Below the pieces are notes generated by a model. It saw only the letters and a program-made list of their open reading frames with translations. It ran no database searches and was not told the DNA's origin. Shown here one piece after another: positions 48,301 to 59,572 of a DNA stretch of 64,000 nucleotides (position 1 is its first letter; each line of letters begins with the position of its first letter). Source of the stretch: Akebia trifoliata. Taxonomy: Eukaryota > Streptophyta > Magnoliopsida > Ranunculales > Lardizabalaceae. The translations under genes and the position numbers were made by a program. The stretch covers positions 10,385,221 to 10,449,220 of the forward strand of contig CM030711.1 in NCBI GenBank assembly GCA_017979445.1, read 5' to 3'.

Positions 48301-51300
48301 AAGAAAAAGATATATGGTTTTGTGCCCTTGCCATGTCAGCCGTGTACATTTCAACACGTCTATTTACCACGACTCATCTTTTTCTTTTTATTTTTATGTT
48401 GTCTTCAAACTCTTCATAATCAATGTGGAGGGCTAAAATCGTCTTCTATCCGGATCGTCCATTCACATCATCAATGCGCATCTCGGGGTGGACACGTGGC
48501 ATCATATAAAGAGAATTCTATCTTATTAGGGAATATTCCAAATTTAAAAGGATTATTCTCCTTGTTATGTAATTGTTAATTTGGATAAGGGACAATGTAG
48601 TAACTTGTAGTTAATTAGGGTTAAGACTCTAATTAGGATTTCTCTATTTAAAGAGTTGGAGGCTATTGTAAAAGAGGAGGTGGAGAAAATATAGGGGGAG
48701 AGAAAAATGGAGAGGAGGCTATGTAACTGGAGATCTATAATGAAATGGCTCTCCGAGCCCGTGGAGTAGGCACGTTTGCCGAACCACGTACAAATCTCTT
48801 TGTGTTCTTTCTCTTTTTCTTTTTTTTTTTTCTATTATTTTTATGATCTATTGGAGAATAATCTTGTTAAAAATAAGATCTCGAGGTCAACCACAAAAAA
48901 TGACCTCCACAATTGGCGCCGTCCGTGGGAATACTGAATATGGGACATGATGTATACATGGAGATCGGGGGTGAGTGAAAGTTCGATAACTCATGAATCT
49001 CAGGCAAGTTTGAGATTCAATGATTTGTAGATCGGGGACTACTGGGAAGATGAAACCTTCTGCACGTAGGATTTTTGGATTGACTTTGCGTAGGATGGAT
49101 CACGATGGATTATTAAATGGCAAGGGCGCAACCGTTTCCTAATCAAAAGAAGGAGAGCAAAAGAAGAAAGAGGAAAAAAAAATTAAAAATTAAAAACAGG
49201 GTTGTGACTGTGGGTACCAGGAGGCGAGAGGAGAGGCATCCCTTCGCTCAACACTTCTTTCTCCAAACCCTAACCCTAATCCATCTTCTCTATCTCTCCA
49301 CGAATTTTATAACCCTAGTTGCGGAACCACCTGTTTTGATAAATTAAATGAACTTCAATTCGACTCAGTTTTGAAATCTCCAAAGGACACCAACACCGAT
49401 CGAAATAACACTGAAGGATCTGATGATCGTTTCTCAAGATCGTCGGCATCTTGATTTCTTCGAAATGCAACATGGATTGGCGCAGCAACATCTGCTAGCA
49501 AGATTTTGGGGTTACTTAGGGAGATTATTCTGGTTGCAGTCTTTGGAGTGGTACCGACAATCACTGCATTCAAGCATGCTTCAGTGCTCCCAATTTTCTA
49601 TCAATCGGTTCTTGGAGGTGTAAATGGTCCCATTCATAAGACTATTGCTGAGAGTTAGATAGAGAGAGAGAGAGGAAAGGGTCAGAGATGTGTGTGTTGC
49701 TGCTGCTATGGCCGGACACAGTAAAAAATCTGAGGAATAGAGAAAGAGGGGCAGAAGCGGGTTCTTAGGGGGAAAAGAGGAGTTAATTGTGGGGGATACT
49801 CCTCAACTTCTGATGTTTATGGAGAACCATCTTCTCAAAAGGGTTAGGGCTGAGACCGTGAACTACGGCAACAAAGGATTAAACCTCATATGTTCAGCGT
49901 ACATGGTTTAGGGGTGGAGAGATCCCAGATTTTTAATGATGCAACCAGGTTTACCATGTCCATATGGCTTTACTGGCTCCCAAATTCAGGCAGCCTTCAA
50001 ATAACCAAGACGGGGTTGATTCTAGCGTAAGGAAAAAGATGGGAGTACCCTATAGTGCCATCTTTTCAGGTCGATTAAGCAAATTTTTATAAGGCGAGAA
50101 GGTCGGTTTTCTAATAAGGTCGGATCCTTCTAAGGACCCGTGTGTCACTCTATCGGGTGAGTGACACGAAGCATTAAAAGGTCGGATCCTTCTAAGGACC
50201 CGTGTGTCACTCTATCGGGTGAGTGACATGAAGCATTATAAGGTCGGCTCCTTCTGTGGACATGTGTGTCACTCTATCAGGTGAGTGACACGAAACTCTA
50301 ATAAGGTCGGTTCCTCACGGAAGCGTGAGGACCCGAGCATCACTCTATGAGGTGAGAGATACAAAATCTAATACGGTTGGTTATTCTATTGATTATCAAA
50401 GTCTTGGATCATTTTGGGATCCAAGCCCGATCTGGGACTTCCGTCGGTTCTTTTATTATCTAAGTCTTGGATCATTCTGGGATCCAAGTCCGATCTGGGA
50501 TTTCGGTCGATTCCATGGTTATTTATCTAAGTCTTGGATCATGTTGGGATCCAAGTCCGATCTGGGATTTTGGTCGGTTCTATGGTTATTTATCTAAGTC
50601 TTGGATCATTTTAGGATCCAAGCCCAATCTGGGATTTTAGTCAGTTCTTCTCTTATTTATCAAAGTCTTAGATCATTTTGAGATCCAAGCCCGATCTAGG
50701 ATTTTGATCGGTTCTTCTATCACTTGCCAAAGTTTTGACTCACTATGAAAATCAAAGTCAGCTTGCAGTATTATTGAAGCATTTACTTATTATGGAAGCT
50801 CAATCGAGTTGGATATCAAGTTTGCAAAAAATAGGCTCGGGGGATCTAGAATCATACTAATTCAAAAATTAGGGATGGAGTTCACTCAGGTCAGAAATAT
50901 TTCTCGAAGGCAGATCTCAATACATCGATCTCCACCTTCGAGAGGGGGCTATATGTGGAGAGCTAAAATCGTCTTCTATCCGGATCGTCCATTCGCATCA
51001 TCAATGCGTATCTCGGGGTGGACACGTGGCATCATATAAAGAGAATTTCTATCTTATTAGGGAATATTTCAAGTTTAAAAAGATTATTCTCCTTGTTATG
51101 TAATTGTTAATTTGGATAAGGGATAATGTAGTAACTTGTAGTTAATTAGGGTTAAGACTCTAATTAGGGTTTCTCTATTTAAAGAGTTGGAGGCTATTGT
51201 AAAAGAGGAGGTGGAGAAAATATGGGGGGAGTGAAAAAGGGAGAGGAGGCTATATAACTGGAGATCTATAATGAAATGGCTCTCCGAGCCCGTGGAGTAG

Positions 51301-53809
51301 GCACGTTTGCCGAACCACGTAAAAATCTCTTTGTGCTCTTTCTCTTTTTCTTTATTTTTTCTATTATTTCTATGATCTATTGGAGAATGATCTTGTTAAA
51401 AATGAGATCTTGAGGTCAACCACAAAAAATGACCTCCACAATAATTAGAGAGTATGATAAATCGACACGGCAAAACATATGCAGTGTCATAACTGATGTG
51501 GCAAGGGCACAAAACCATTGATCTTTTTTTCTTTCTATATCCCAAAGAAAAAGATCTATAGTTTTGTGCCCTTGCCATGTCAACCACATACAGTTCGTGT
51601 ATATTTTGCCGTGTCGATTTATCACAACTCTTTAAATTACAAAAGAGTCGTGATAAAGGGATATGCTAAAACATACGCGGTATGTGCGTGGCTGACATGG
51701 CAAGTGCATAGAACCATAGATCTTTTTTCTTTGGGATACACAAGAAAAATGATCTATGGTTATATGCATTTACCATGTCAGCCACATACTGACGGAATGT
51801 TTTATGATACATTGGCACATGCCACCCACTCGTTTCATCAATGAGAAGATCCTTTAATAACCAATGAGTGCTGATAATATGATGCGGTTTTGGCGCACAC
51901 ACTTGACGTGTTTGGTCACAACCCAACAAGCGTTTGACATGTGGCGCAAATGACATCATCAATAGAGAGATTCTCTCTCTTGCCCGCTGCCCACATATTT
52001 ATTTTTTAGATTTCAAATTATAAAAAAAGTCATTTGGCCCACATTGATTATCACATTACAATCCAACAACACAACATTTTAGATTTCATGAAAATATTCA
52101 TATTCAAAAAACTATATATATATTAAAAAAATATCATTGTTCGAGCTTGATCCATGGTGTTGAAAATGGACGGCTACCAAGCACCTAAATTTAAAAATAA
52201 AAGTCAATGGTGAAAAATAATTTTTTTTTTTTAAAGTTCATATAAAATTTTCCTCTACAACTGTATTGCATCAAATCGTGTTTTTAATATCACAAAGTGA
52301 TCAGATCAGAAAGTTTTCTTTATTTCACTATGGGCAAGAGAGAGAAAATGGCGTTAAGTGCTTTAGTCACAAACTACGTCGTATTATCAAAATTCAATAA
52401 CCAAACCCTAACAACATGTATTTAATGCCTTATTCTGTGAGAGACCAGCTGAAAACATGTTTTAAGAACTCGTTTTTGATGTGTTGTCTCATCCATGAAC
52501 GAGACTAAGTTGTCTCGAAAGAGTTTTCTGATATGTTTGAGTTGTCTCATTCAACAATGAGAAAAAATGAAATGTAGTTTTAAATCTTGTCATATATTTG
52601 ACTTGTCAATCCGTTTCGTAGGTGTTTTGTGGGTCCTATTACCTTAAAGAGCAGGAAACATTACCTGGAATCTGCACACGAAGTAGTCGTCACCCAATAA
52701 GGCACGGAAGCCCTGTAGATAACTTACTAAAGGGTTTCGAGGCAAAAAAGGTACACTTAAGTTCACCAAGGCCTTAATCCGGTCCGGCCGAAACAAGCAT
52801 AAATGCCAAGCGATCAAAGCACCCCAATCATGCCCAACCACAAACACCTATTAACAATCATTAAAACAATCAGATCACTTTTAATAATTTTGGACTATCA
52901 GAGAATCACTTTTCGACTATAGAGAAATTGCCAAAAAAGTAGAAAAAAAATGTAGAGCTCCCATTTCAGCAGACTAATCATTTTAATTATGAAAATGGTA
53001 AATTCTCATTTTTATTAATTGATTTTTTACCAAATAAGAAATTTTGATTAAAATTACTAAAATGCCCCTTGACGTTCATTATTAAACAGCATATTTTTGG
53101 TAAGGGTGTTTTTGTAATTTAACTTCAAATTTTTTCTAAACAAATTTAATTTCAAAAACGGTAATCTACTGTGTTTGAAATTAAATTCTGATTCAAGATT
53201 TCAATTTTTGAATACCAGTTAGTGTTCATTATTAAACAACATATTTTATAAGGGTATTTTTGTAATTTAACATAAAACCTTTTTCAGTTTGGTAAAAATT
53301 TTAATTTTACCGTTATCGAAATAAAATTGTGATTCCAGATTTCAATTTTTGAATATCCTTAGTCCTTACTTTGAGTATCAAACAACATATTTTTTATAAG
53401 GGTACTTTTGTAATTTTACTGTTAGATAAACAAATTTAATTTTGAAAAACAGTAATTTACCGTTTTCGAAATTAAATTCTGACTACAAATTTCAGTTTTA
53501 GATTGTTAGATTCTAGAATCGGATTTTGCTAACCTGGTCTTGACCAAGGGAGTCGATGAGGGAGATTATATCGCCAGTAATGTGGTGAACAGAATAGGCT
53601 TGGAAGGAAGGTGGCGCATCAGTTCCGCCATAGCCGCGCATATCAGGAGCCACGGCTCGGTAGCCATGAGAAGCGAGGGAGACAATCTGGTGACGCCAGG
53701 AGTACCAAAGCTCAGGAAAGCCGTGAAGTAGGAGAACAACTGGGCCTTGGCCTTTCTCTGCTATGTGCATGTTTATGCCATTAACTGTTATCGTTCTGTG
53801 CTCTATCCC

Positions 53810-53815
<6 letters not shown>
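45378..53815 (-). CDS. soluble epoxide hydrolase, four exons
   Basis: Alpha/beta-hydrolase that opens epoxides (for example epoxy fatty acids of cutin and oxylipin metabolism) to diols; cytosolic or peroxisomal in plants. Exons: 53815-53534, 52847-52665, 47462-47224 and 45624-45378, each with GT-AG borders, joining in phase to 951 bp and 316 residues, the usual family length. The oxyanion motif HGFPE is at 31-35, nucleophile Asp101 in GHDWGA, lid Tyr in NYYRAL (229/230), and charge-relay Asp in GDLDLVYG (257-264) and His295 in GVAHFI. All key residues are present and no stop occurs. A TC/CA-rich tract lies immediately upstream of the ATG. Introns 2 (5.2 kb) and 3 (1.6 kb) are swollen by transposons, which may affect splicing. 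Exon 3 ends in AT and exon 4 begins A, giving Ile235. Confidence 0.95.
46120..46353. mobile_element. 234-bp foldback MITE in intron 3
   Basis: The ends GAGTGCTGATTTTTGAACTC and (inverted) GACTAATGATTTTTGAACTC continue as near-complete inverted arms, including 'gcaaagaaccgtagattcttt'. The 9-bp duplication ATATAATAA flanks it (46111-46119, 46354-46362). Transcripts of the gene would fold this into a long hairpin. Confidence 0.9.
46535..46609. repeat. 75-bp near-perfect palindrome in intron 3
   Basis: Arms of about 35 nt (ttaggaatgtgacacttgac... and its complement) flank the centre 'tattaatag'. Two or three mismatches only. A weaker inverted pair (46409-46437 with 46492-46519, 'aatgacacatttttgttgg') lies to the left, so this may be part of a larger foldback element. 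Confidence 0.88.
46900..47130. repeat. dispersed repeat, intron 3 copy
   Basis: 'ctcgtct catccatgctagatactgag', 'gagttttccgatacttttgagac' and 'gttcaacaatgagaaaaatgaa' recur with changes at 52485-52620 in intron 2, in the same orientation. An internal near-duplicate ('tgatactgagatggctcagg') follows. No coding function. Confidence 0.7.
48214..48375. mobile_element. 162-bp foldback MITE in intron 2
   Basis: Inverted ends GACTAATGATAAAATGACG and GAGTCGTGGTAAATAGACG continue inward through 'gtggctgatgtggcaagtgcata' and its complement. The flanks ATCTTTTTT (48205-48213) and ATCTTTTTC (48376-48384) are a 9-bp duplication with one change. Same family as the MITEs at 46120, 51450 and 51645. Confidence 0.85.
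48424..48911 (+). repeat. left LTR of the intron-2 element
   Basis: Begins TGTGGAGGGC and ends CCTCCACA. It contains a TATA-like 'ctatttaaagag' near 48645 and the shared 'gagcccgtggagtaggcacg' section. A sister LTR is the solo copy at 23201-23777. Confidence 0.92.
49362..49659 (+). pseudogene. captured fragment resembling plant MurJ/MviN lipid II flippase
   Basis: Inside the non-autonomous LTR element a frame with one TGA (49452) reads a Ser/Asp-rich leader, then FLRNATWIGAAT, SKILGLLREIILVAVFGV and HASVLP, then LLGG-like 'VLGGVNGPIH', before a stop at 49657. The order and motifs match the first transmembrane segment of MurJ/MviN-like flippases, which have plastid-type homologues in plants. 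This is recognition from memory of the family, not a search. LTR elements of this type are known to pick up host exons by reverse transcription of read-through or chimeric RNA. It is too short and broken to be functional. Confidence 0.55.
50080..50760. repeat. two tandem arrays inside the intron-2 LTR element
   Basis: 50100-50370: about four copies of a ~63-bp unit ('aaggtcggatccttctaagga', 'cccgtgtgtcactctatcggg', 'gagtgacacgaa'). 50395-50760: about six copies of a ~60-bp unit ('taagtcttggatcattttgg', 'gatccaagtccgatctggga', 'tttcggtcggttc'). Copies decay toward the right of each array. Confidence 0.93.
50954..51440 (+). repeat. right LTR of the intron-2 element
   Basis: Differs from the left LTR at only a few percent of positions by eye (for example ggg/gag at the start, 'cattcacatc/cattcgcatc'). 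Confidence 0.92.
51450..51807. mobile_element. two foldback MITEs side by side in intron 2
   Basis: 51450-51630: inverted ends GAGTATGATAAATCGACACG and GAGTTGTGATAAATCGACACG, with inner arms 'gatgtggcaagggcacaaaacca'. 51645-~51807: starts GAGTCGTGATAAAGGGATATG, with arms 'gtggctgacatggcaagtgcatagaaccatagatc' and complement; its right end is worn. Target duplications are unclear. The core ('gatgtggcaagggca..aaacc') links them to the MITEs at 46120 and 48214. Confidence 0.8.
51865..52395. mobile_element. 531-bp MULE-type MITE in intron 2
   Basis: Left end TGAGTGCTGATAATATGATG and right end (inverted) GAATTTTGATAATACGACG. The perfect 9-bp duplication AATAACCAA lies on both sides (51856-51864, 52396-52404). 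Its interior ('ttgagcttgatccatgg.gttgaaaa.ggacggctaccaag', 'caacacaac') is the reverse complement of the interior of the MITE at 43278-43835. Confidence 0.85.
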
Positions 53816-53859
<44 letters not shown>

Positions 53860-53866
53860 GACACAC
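53816..53866. repeat. (TC)n(AC)n microsatellite in the epoxide hydrolase 5' leader
   Basis: About 28 bases of CT followed by about 17 of CA directly upstream of the start codon. On the mRNA this is a (GT)n(GA)n leader. Length may vary between individuals and influence expression; that is inference. Confidence 0.95.
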
Positions 53867-53930
53867 TCAAGACTGAGCTTCCAAACGTGAGGTCTTCAAG
53901 AGTTTCTCTTTATAACTTTTTGGGAAAATT

Positions 53931-54290
53931 ACATTTTGACCCCTATGTCTTGGCATAATTTTATGTCTACCCTTTACCTTTTAATAATTTCACTTTGTCC
54001 CCTTGTTAAAAACTTTTAAGTTAATATTCCAATGTGATTTTACCATTTTATATTTTTTTTTGTAAATATAAAAAAAAAAATTTGAATCTTAAAAAAAATA
54101 ATGTCCTAAATTATACTTTATCTAGGTGATTCTTCCATTATCAACTCTTAATGGAATTTCGGTGATTAAAAAGTAAAATTGTTTTTCTGAAAATTAAAAA
54201 GTATGTTTAAATTGTCACAATGTTAAGGGTCAATGTAGAATTATACCAAATCACAAGGAGTCAAAATAAAATTTAACGTAATTTTTATAT
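53931..54290. mobile_element. inverted-repeat element (MITE-like), ~360 bp, upstream of epoxide hydrolase
   Basis: The left arm 'gggaaaattacattttgacccct...ggcataattttatgtctaccc' and the right arm read inversely 'aaattttattttgactcctt...ggtataattctacattgaccc' match over about 65 bp. No ORF. No target duplication was recognised, so the superfamily is open. Confidence 0.65.
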
Positions 54291-57200
54291 AGATACTTTA
54301 TTGCCACACCTACTTTAGAACACATCAAGTATACGTCTGATAAATCTTTAGTAGTCTGATGTATTGGTGTCCTCTACGTGAAAGTTAATTTCGCATTACA
54401 AGCTTTTCTATTTTTAATTTTATATATAATAAAGATAAGACATTGCTCAAACTTAAAGTGGAATCTGCAGTTCATTACAGAGATCCAAAAGTTATAAAAT
54501 AAAAAAAAAAGGTATGAAAATAGAATATTTTAGGGGAGTTTAGTCATACCCCTCCACGTTTAATTTGGCAAATATTTAGTAAAATTCTATAAGAGCATCT
54601 CCAAGAATGCTCTTTACAATAAAGAGTATATTTTATCAATATCTGACAAATATTATTTTAGCTGGTCCAAAATTTGTTGGGTGCTCCAAGTGACTCAACA
54701 AATCTTTCATTTGTTGAAAATTGACTCAAATCTTAATAAGAGACGTGACCTCACATTTTGGAATTCAAAAACATGATTTGATGTCACAGGCTTCTAGAGA
54801 ACGAATTGTTATCTACTGAGTACTAATTTCTTTTGAACGAGAGAGAAGAAGTTTGAAAAATCCTGATTTTCAAAATAAATGTAATAGAAAAAATATTACT
54901 TAAATAAAATGGTTGAGGCATGCACAACGCACTGTCCTAAAACGAAATTCGCCCTTGCTATGGTACCACAGTCTGCAGGCATTCGTTTTTCAGGATACAA
55001 CAACCCACGTTTTCAATATGATACTCTAAATTAGAAACGTAACTTCGAACTCGACGATGTTGTGTGCTTTCACTATGAATAATAAAGTATACTGATAGTC
55101 GAAATCAAGTAAAATAACAATTAGAGATCAAGTGTGTTTAAATCGTCTAAACGTTGGATATAAATAAAGAGAAAGTGACTGTTTAAAACAGTCATAAACC
55201 TATTCGAATTTACTGGTTCCGAATAGACACATTGTGTTGGTTCAAAATATACACACTGGTTCAAAACATAATCGAACTGGTGGATCCAAATCCCAATTGG
55301 AATCTTAGGTTTTCCTCTTGGGCTCCCATGTGCGCGCGTGAGCCCACTCACTACTTCTATCCACTTTAAAGTTATTAGAAGCATAACTATTTAAGGATTG
55401 CAAATCAATTATTCTCCTAGTCGATGTGGGACTAAAATTATTCAAGGTAAAGCAAAACTTTCAACTAAACTTAAATAAAGTAAAAGCATAAAACAAATAT
55501 GGGATTGTATTACCCTATGGTTAAAAGATTGTTTTACTAAATGGTTAAAACCTATTGAATATTAAAGGGTTTTTAAAATTCAACGCTCTAAATTCTAACA
55601 CAAAATTCTAAGAACTTTGATAAAATAAAATAAAAACAAAAAAATCATTATTTTTCCCCGTTGGATTATAATTTTAAGTTTTGGGAGTTCGGTAGTCGTC
55701 CATTTCAACACATTGGATAAAGCTTAAAAATTAAAAAGAAATTAAATATCTTTTTGTTAGTATGAGTTTTTCCATAAAATCTTAAAGGATGAACTTCAGA
55801 GGCTCTAAAGAGATCCAAACATCTTACCAAGTTTTTATGAACGTTGGGTCATGCAAGATCCAATGGTCTCGAAACGTTTGAATAGGCTGACAGCTTTTGA
55901 GAAAAAATTTCAGATAATTAAGACAAGAACCTTGTTCACTTTTTTTTTTTTTTTTTGTTTTTGTTTAAGAGATCCCTCTCTTAACTCAAACTCTCTTTCT
56001 CTCAAGTTACAACAAAAGATCAGGGGTTCAACCATCGTCTTCTCCATCTTGTTAAACCCTCATCAAGATTCTCGAACAAAGTCCCCATCTTCTCCACCCT
56101 CCCTATCTTAAACAAAACCCTCGTCTTCTCCACCTCCATCACTCGAACGAAACCCAATCGAGATCTGTCTTTCTTGCAAGCATATCCTTCTCTCATCTTC
56201 TTCGCGCGAAGTTCTAGAGAAACCCTCGTCTTCTCTTTATAGGTATCTCTCTAGCATTCTCTATTTAAACCCTAAGTCTCTCCCTCTCGCACTATCCTTT
56301 AAACCCTAACCCAAATCTAGTCGAAACCATAACTTCAACCCTAACTCTCTCTATCATTTTTTAAGTTTTTTAGAGCTATTATTAGTACCTTAACTTTTAC
56401 TTATTACACTCCAGATAAAAATAAAGAAAGAAAGTGAATGGTTCAAATTTTCATCTCATCTAATTCTAAAGTACCCAAATACCCTCTTTTAATTAAAACG
56501 CCTAAATTAGAATTAAAAAACCTAAAACACCTAAATGAATCCCTAGTCCTGTGCAGGTATTTGCCAAGTTTCTCCTTCTGCAATTTTTTGCTTTGTAATA
56601 CATAAGTTTTCTTCTTGAATTTCATGGATACTCATCTCTTTTTTTTTTTTTTTTTTAAATCAGTATGAGCTTTTGAGGAACTATTTGCCTATGTTTCTTC
56701 TTTCAGAGTTTCTACTCAAAGCTACGATTAGAAATTAAAATTAAAAAAAAATTGGAATTCTTTCCAAGTTTTAACATTTCTCTCTCGCTGATTTCTACCT
56801 CACAATCCTTCTTTTTTTTTCAAGAAATTTCTAATGGGTCTTGCTTAGATTTGATTAAAAATTGTTCTTTTATTTAGTAAATGAAGCAAAACCTTAAATG
56901 GAAAAATGAGTTCATAAGGGGCTTGATCCTATAGCACAAATAACATATTGCAATGCAAGTTTGAGGTTCTATTTCTTGCTTCTCTTACCCACCAAAAACC
57001 TATAACGGTTGGGATAAGCTTAAAAACTGGTTAAAAAAAGTTGTATTTAGTTGGATTTAAAGAGGAGATTTTAGGAGAGACCCATTTGCTACGAGATTTG
57101 GCTGGGGTTATGGTGTTGATTAGTGTATCAGTATTGGATTAGTTTGTTTGAGCATGAGTCCGACCCCATTTCTTTCAACAACATCAAATCATTATTTTTA

Positions 57201-57635
57201 GGCTTTGGAAGAGTTTATTGAGAAATTCTCTGGTGGTAAGTCTTTTGGAGGGTATTTTGAACATGGCATTATCTTTTGGATTGTTGTTCTATGAAGAAGA
57301 GGACGGGGTTTTTTTTTTCTGATAAGGGTGAAGATAGAGATATTCAATTATGTTTAAAGTCATAGGAAAATATTTGAAAAGTTGAGTTGATGTCCTATTT
57401 GATTGGGATCCAGTCAAAAGTAGTGTTGGATTTAAGAGTTTTTCAGGTTTCTAGGTCTATACATTGCAACTACTTTCTTTCATTTTTAACAATTTCCCTC
57501 TTGCAGGTTTAAGATGTGACTAAGCATGAGATTTTAAATTATGTGTTTTACAGCATAACAACTGTTTTTCAATTTGTGATTTCATTTATTAAATATCTTT
57601 TATTTCTTACACAGGTTATATTAATATTTACAAAT
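54291..57635. other. no gene; pyrimidine-rich stretch at 55970-56340
   Basis: AT-rich spacer. 55655-55790 carries another worn relative of the MITE interior ('gggagttcggtagtcgtccatttcaacacattggat'). 55970-56340 is rich in CT with repeated 'ccctcgtcttctcca', perhaps the 5' leader of the MULE that follows. No supported coding region. Confidence 0.5.
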
Positions 57636-59572
57636 ATGGCAACTAGCTTAGATCAAGTCACTGAGAGACCAGAACAATTGTTGTCCACACTATGGGAAGA
57701 AGGAATTGAATATGTAGGACAAATGTTTGAAAGTGACGAAGATTTTCGATTGACACTAAAGAAATTTTCTATTGCTCATCGATTTGTCTACTCCTTCGTC
57801 GAGAACAACAAAAAACAAATTAAGGTAAAATTCTCAGTTAAAGGGTATGATTGGAAGGTACTCTCGCCAGTAAAATTAATATGAAAAATAGGTTCATAAG
57901 TTACAAATACATGAGTGTGCACACCCACAATGCAGAAGATAATGTCACCGCAAAGCTAAAGATGTCGAAGAAGTTGGTTGCTAATGTTGTGAGTAACAAA
58001 ATTAGGGATATGCCAGCTGATGCACCTATGGAAATAGTAACATTTTTTCAAGGCTATGCTATTAACTTATCGTATAAGCAAGTATGGAGAGGAAAAGAAT
58101 TTGTAAATAGCGAAATTCATGGTGCAGCAAAAGACTCCTATATGTGATTACCATGGTATTGTAATAGGATAATGGAGTCTGACTTTGGATCCATAACGAT
58201 TCATACAGTAAAAAAGGATTCACATTTTAACCAATTATTTGTTGCACTCCACGCATCCCTCCATGGTTTTCGGTTCAGTTGTCATCCCATTTTATTTATC
58301 GATGGGACATTTTTGAAGATAGAATTCAAGGGGACACTACTTGCAGCGACAGTTGTCAATGTCGATAATGGCATATTCTCCATAACATTTTCTATTGTTA
58401 GCTCGGAGACATAAGAAGATAGGAAATGGTTTCTATTAAATCTAAAGATGGAATTGAATGATGACTGGGATATCATATTTGTTTCAGACAGAAATCAAAA
58501 TATACTTCATACTGTAGAAGATACTTTTGGGTCTAGATTTCATTCACATTGTTATCGCCATTTGGAGCAAAATTTGATGCAACACTTAGTGGGACGTCAC
58601 TTCTCAAAACAAGTTCAACAATCCTTGAAGAACCTATTTAGTAAAATGACTTATTCAAGGTTTGAGGCAGATTACCAAAAAACATTGAATCAGATTAAGC
58701 TTATTTCACTTAAAGCCTATGATTGGGTGATAACACAATTACCTGAACATTAGGCAAATTGCAAGTTTCTGGCCAAGAGTTATGATTTGCTTACATCCAA
58801 TCATGCAGAATCCTATAACAAATGGATTATAGAAACATGTGATGTGCCAATTTTAGGCCTTATTGGTAAGATACGAATGAAAATGATGGAATTGATTAAT
58901 AGGCATTGTGAAGAACAATGAAATGTTGCAGTTGGTCCTTTAGTTGATTTGAAAATAAAGAAAAATACAACATGGAACAAGAGTTTAGGGGCTTATCAAG
59001 CATCAAAATTTCAATTTGAGGAATGTGGAGAATCGATATACCATCATGTGAATCTACAAGACTTGACATGCTCATGTTATGATTGGATATTTACCGGTAT
59101 TCCGTGCATACATGCACAGGAGCGGAGCCAAGATTTTCTAGTAGTGGGGGCCAAACTATGGTTAGTTGTATAGTTGAAGAACTTGAAGATGAATAGTTTT
59201 AGGGAGAAATTAAGAGGTTTTTAGTTAAATGGGGAGAGAGGTGAGGGAGTGGGGACAAATGGGGCATGTAATTAGTTGAAAATATAGGGGTATCTCAAAG
59301 TTTGGTGGGGCAATTGCCCTCACCAGCTCCTTACTAGCTCCACCCCTATACATGTATGTGTCGTATTTTTGAAACTACATTGTTTGGTGTATCCTTATGT
59401 TGACAATTGTTATAAAAGGCAAGCACAAGATATGATTTATTCACATTAGATATGACCTATGTGGACACATGACATGCCACAATTAGGAGGTAATGAGATA
59501 GAAAACACCTTTGAAACCAACATACAACCTCCACGTACTTGTTGTCCACTAGGTAAACCAAAGAAGAGACAT
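57636..59572 (+). pseudogene. MULE (MuDR-type) transposase, broken by stops and two insertions
   Basis: The frame starts ATG at 57636 (MATSLDQV). It shows the MuDR N-terminal zinc domain (FESDEDFRLTLKKFSIAHRF, given by 57729-57790), then a frameshift near 57862 and the helical linker. The MULE catalytic core has Asp in HPILFIDGTFLK (58285-58320), a second Asp in VSDRNQN (58466-58500) and Glu in SNHAESYNKWI (58800-58830). A SWIM zinc finger follows (CSCYDWIFTGIPCIHA). In-frame stops lie at 58145, 58412, 58751 and 58919. The SWIM domain is interrupted by a 232-bp element at 59117-59348 and resumes after it (CRIFETT, then PPRTCCPLGKPKKRH). A CACTA end truncates the C-terminus at 59573. The acidic triad survives, so loss of activity comes from stops and insertions. 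Confidence 0.92.
59117..59348. mobile_element. 232-bp non-autonomous hAT-type element inside the MULE zinc finger
   Basis: Ends CAGGAGCGGAGCCAAG and (inverted) TAGGGGTGGAGCTAG, variants of the CAGGGGCGGAGC terminal repeat common in plant hAT elements. Flanks TACATGCA (59109-59116) and TACATGTA (59349-59356) form an 8-bp duplication with one change, as expected for hAT. Removing it restores the finger's Cys spacing. Confidence 0.9.

Larger units (their letters stand above)
48424..51440 (+). mobile_element. 3.0-kb non-autonomous LTR retroelement in intron 2
   Basis: Direct LTRs at 48424-48911 and 50954-51440 (488 and 487 bp, nearly identical) both run TGTGGAG...CTCCACA. After the first LTR is TGGCGCCGTCCGTGGGA, a classic Ty3-type primer site (48914); before the second is a purine-rich tract (50943-50949). 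The interior (about 2 kb) has no gag or pol, but holds a likely captured host exon (49362-49659) and two tandem-repeat arrays (50080-50760). ATAAT follows the right LTR, and ATAAT occurs three bases before the left LTR, so the target duplication is imperfect. High LTR identity indicates a recent insertion. It lies antisense to the epoxide hydrolase gene. Confidence 0.93.

Noticed and set aside
49355..49573. Minus-strand 72-residue ORF in the intron-2 LTR element
   Set aside because: Antisense shadow of the MurJ-like reading on the plus strand, which has recognisable motifs.
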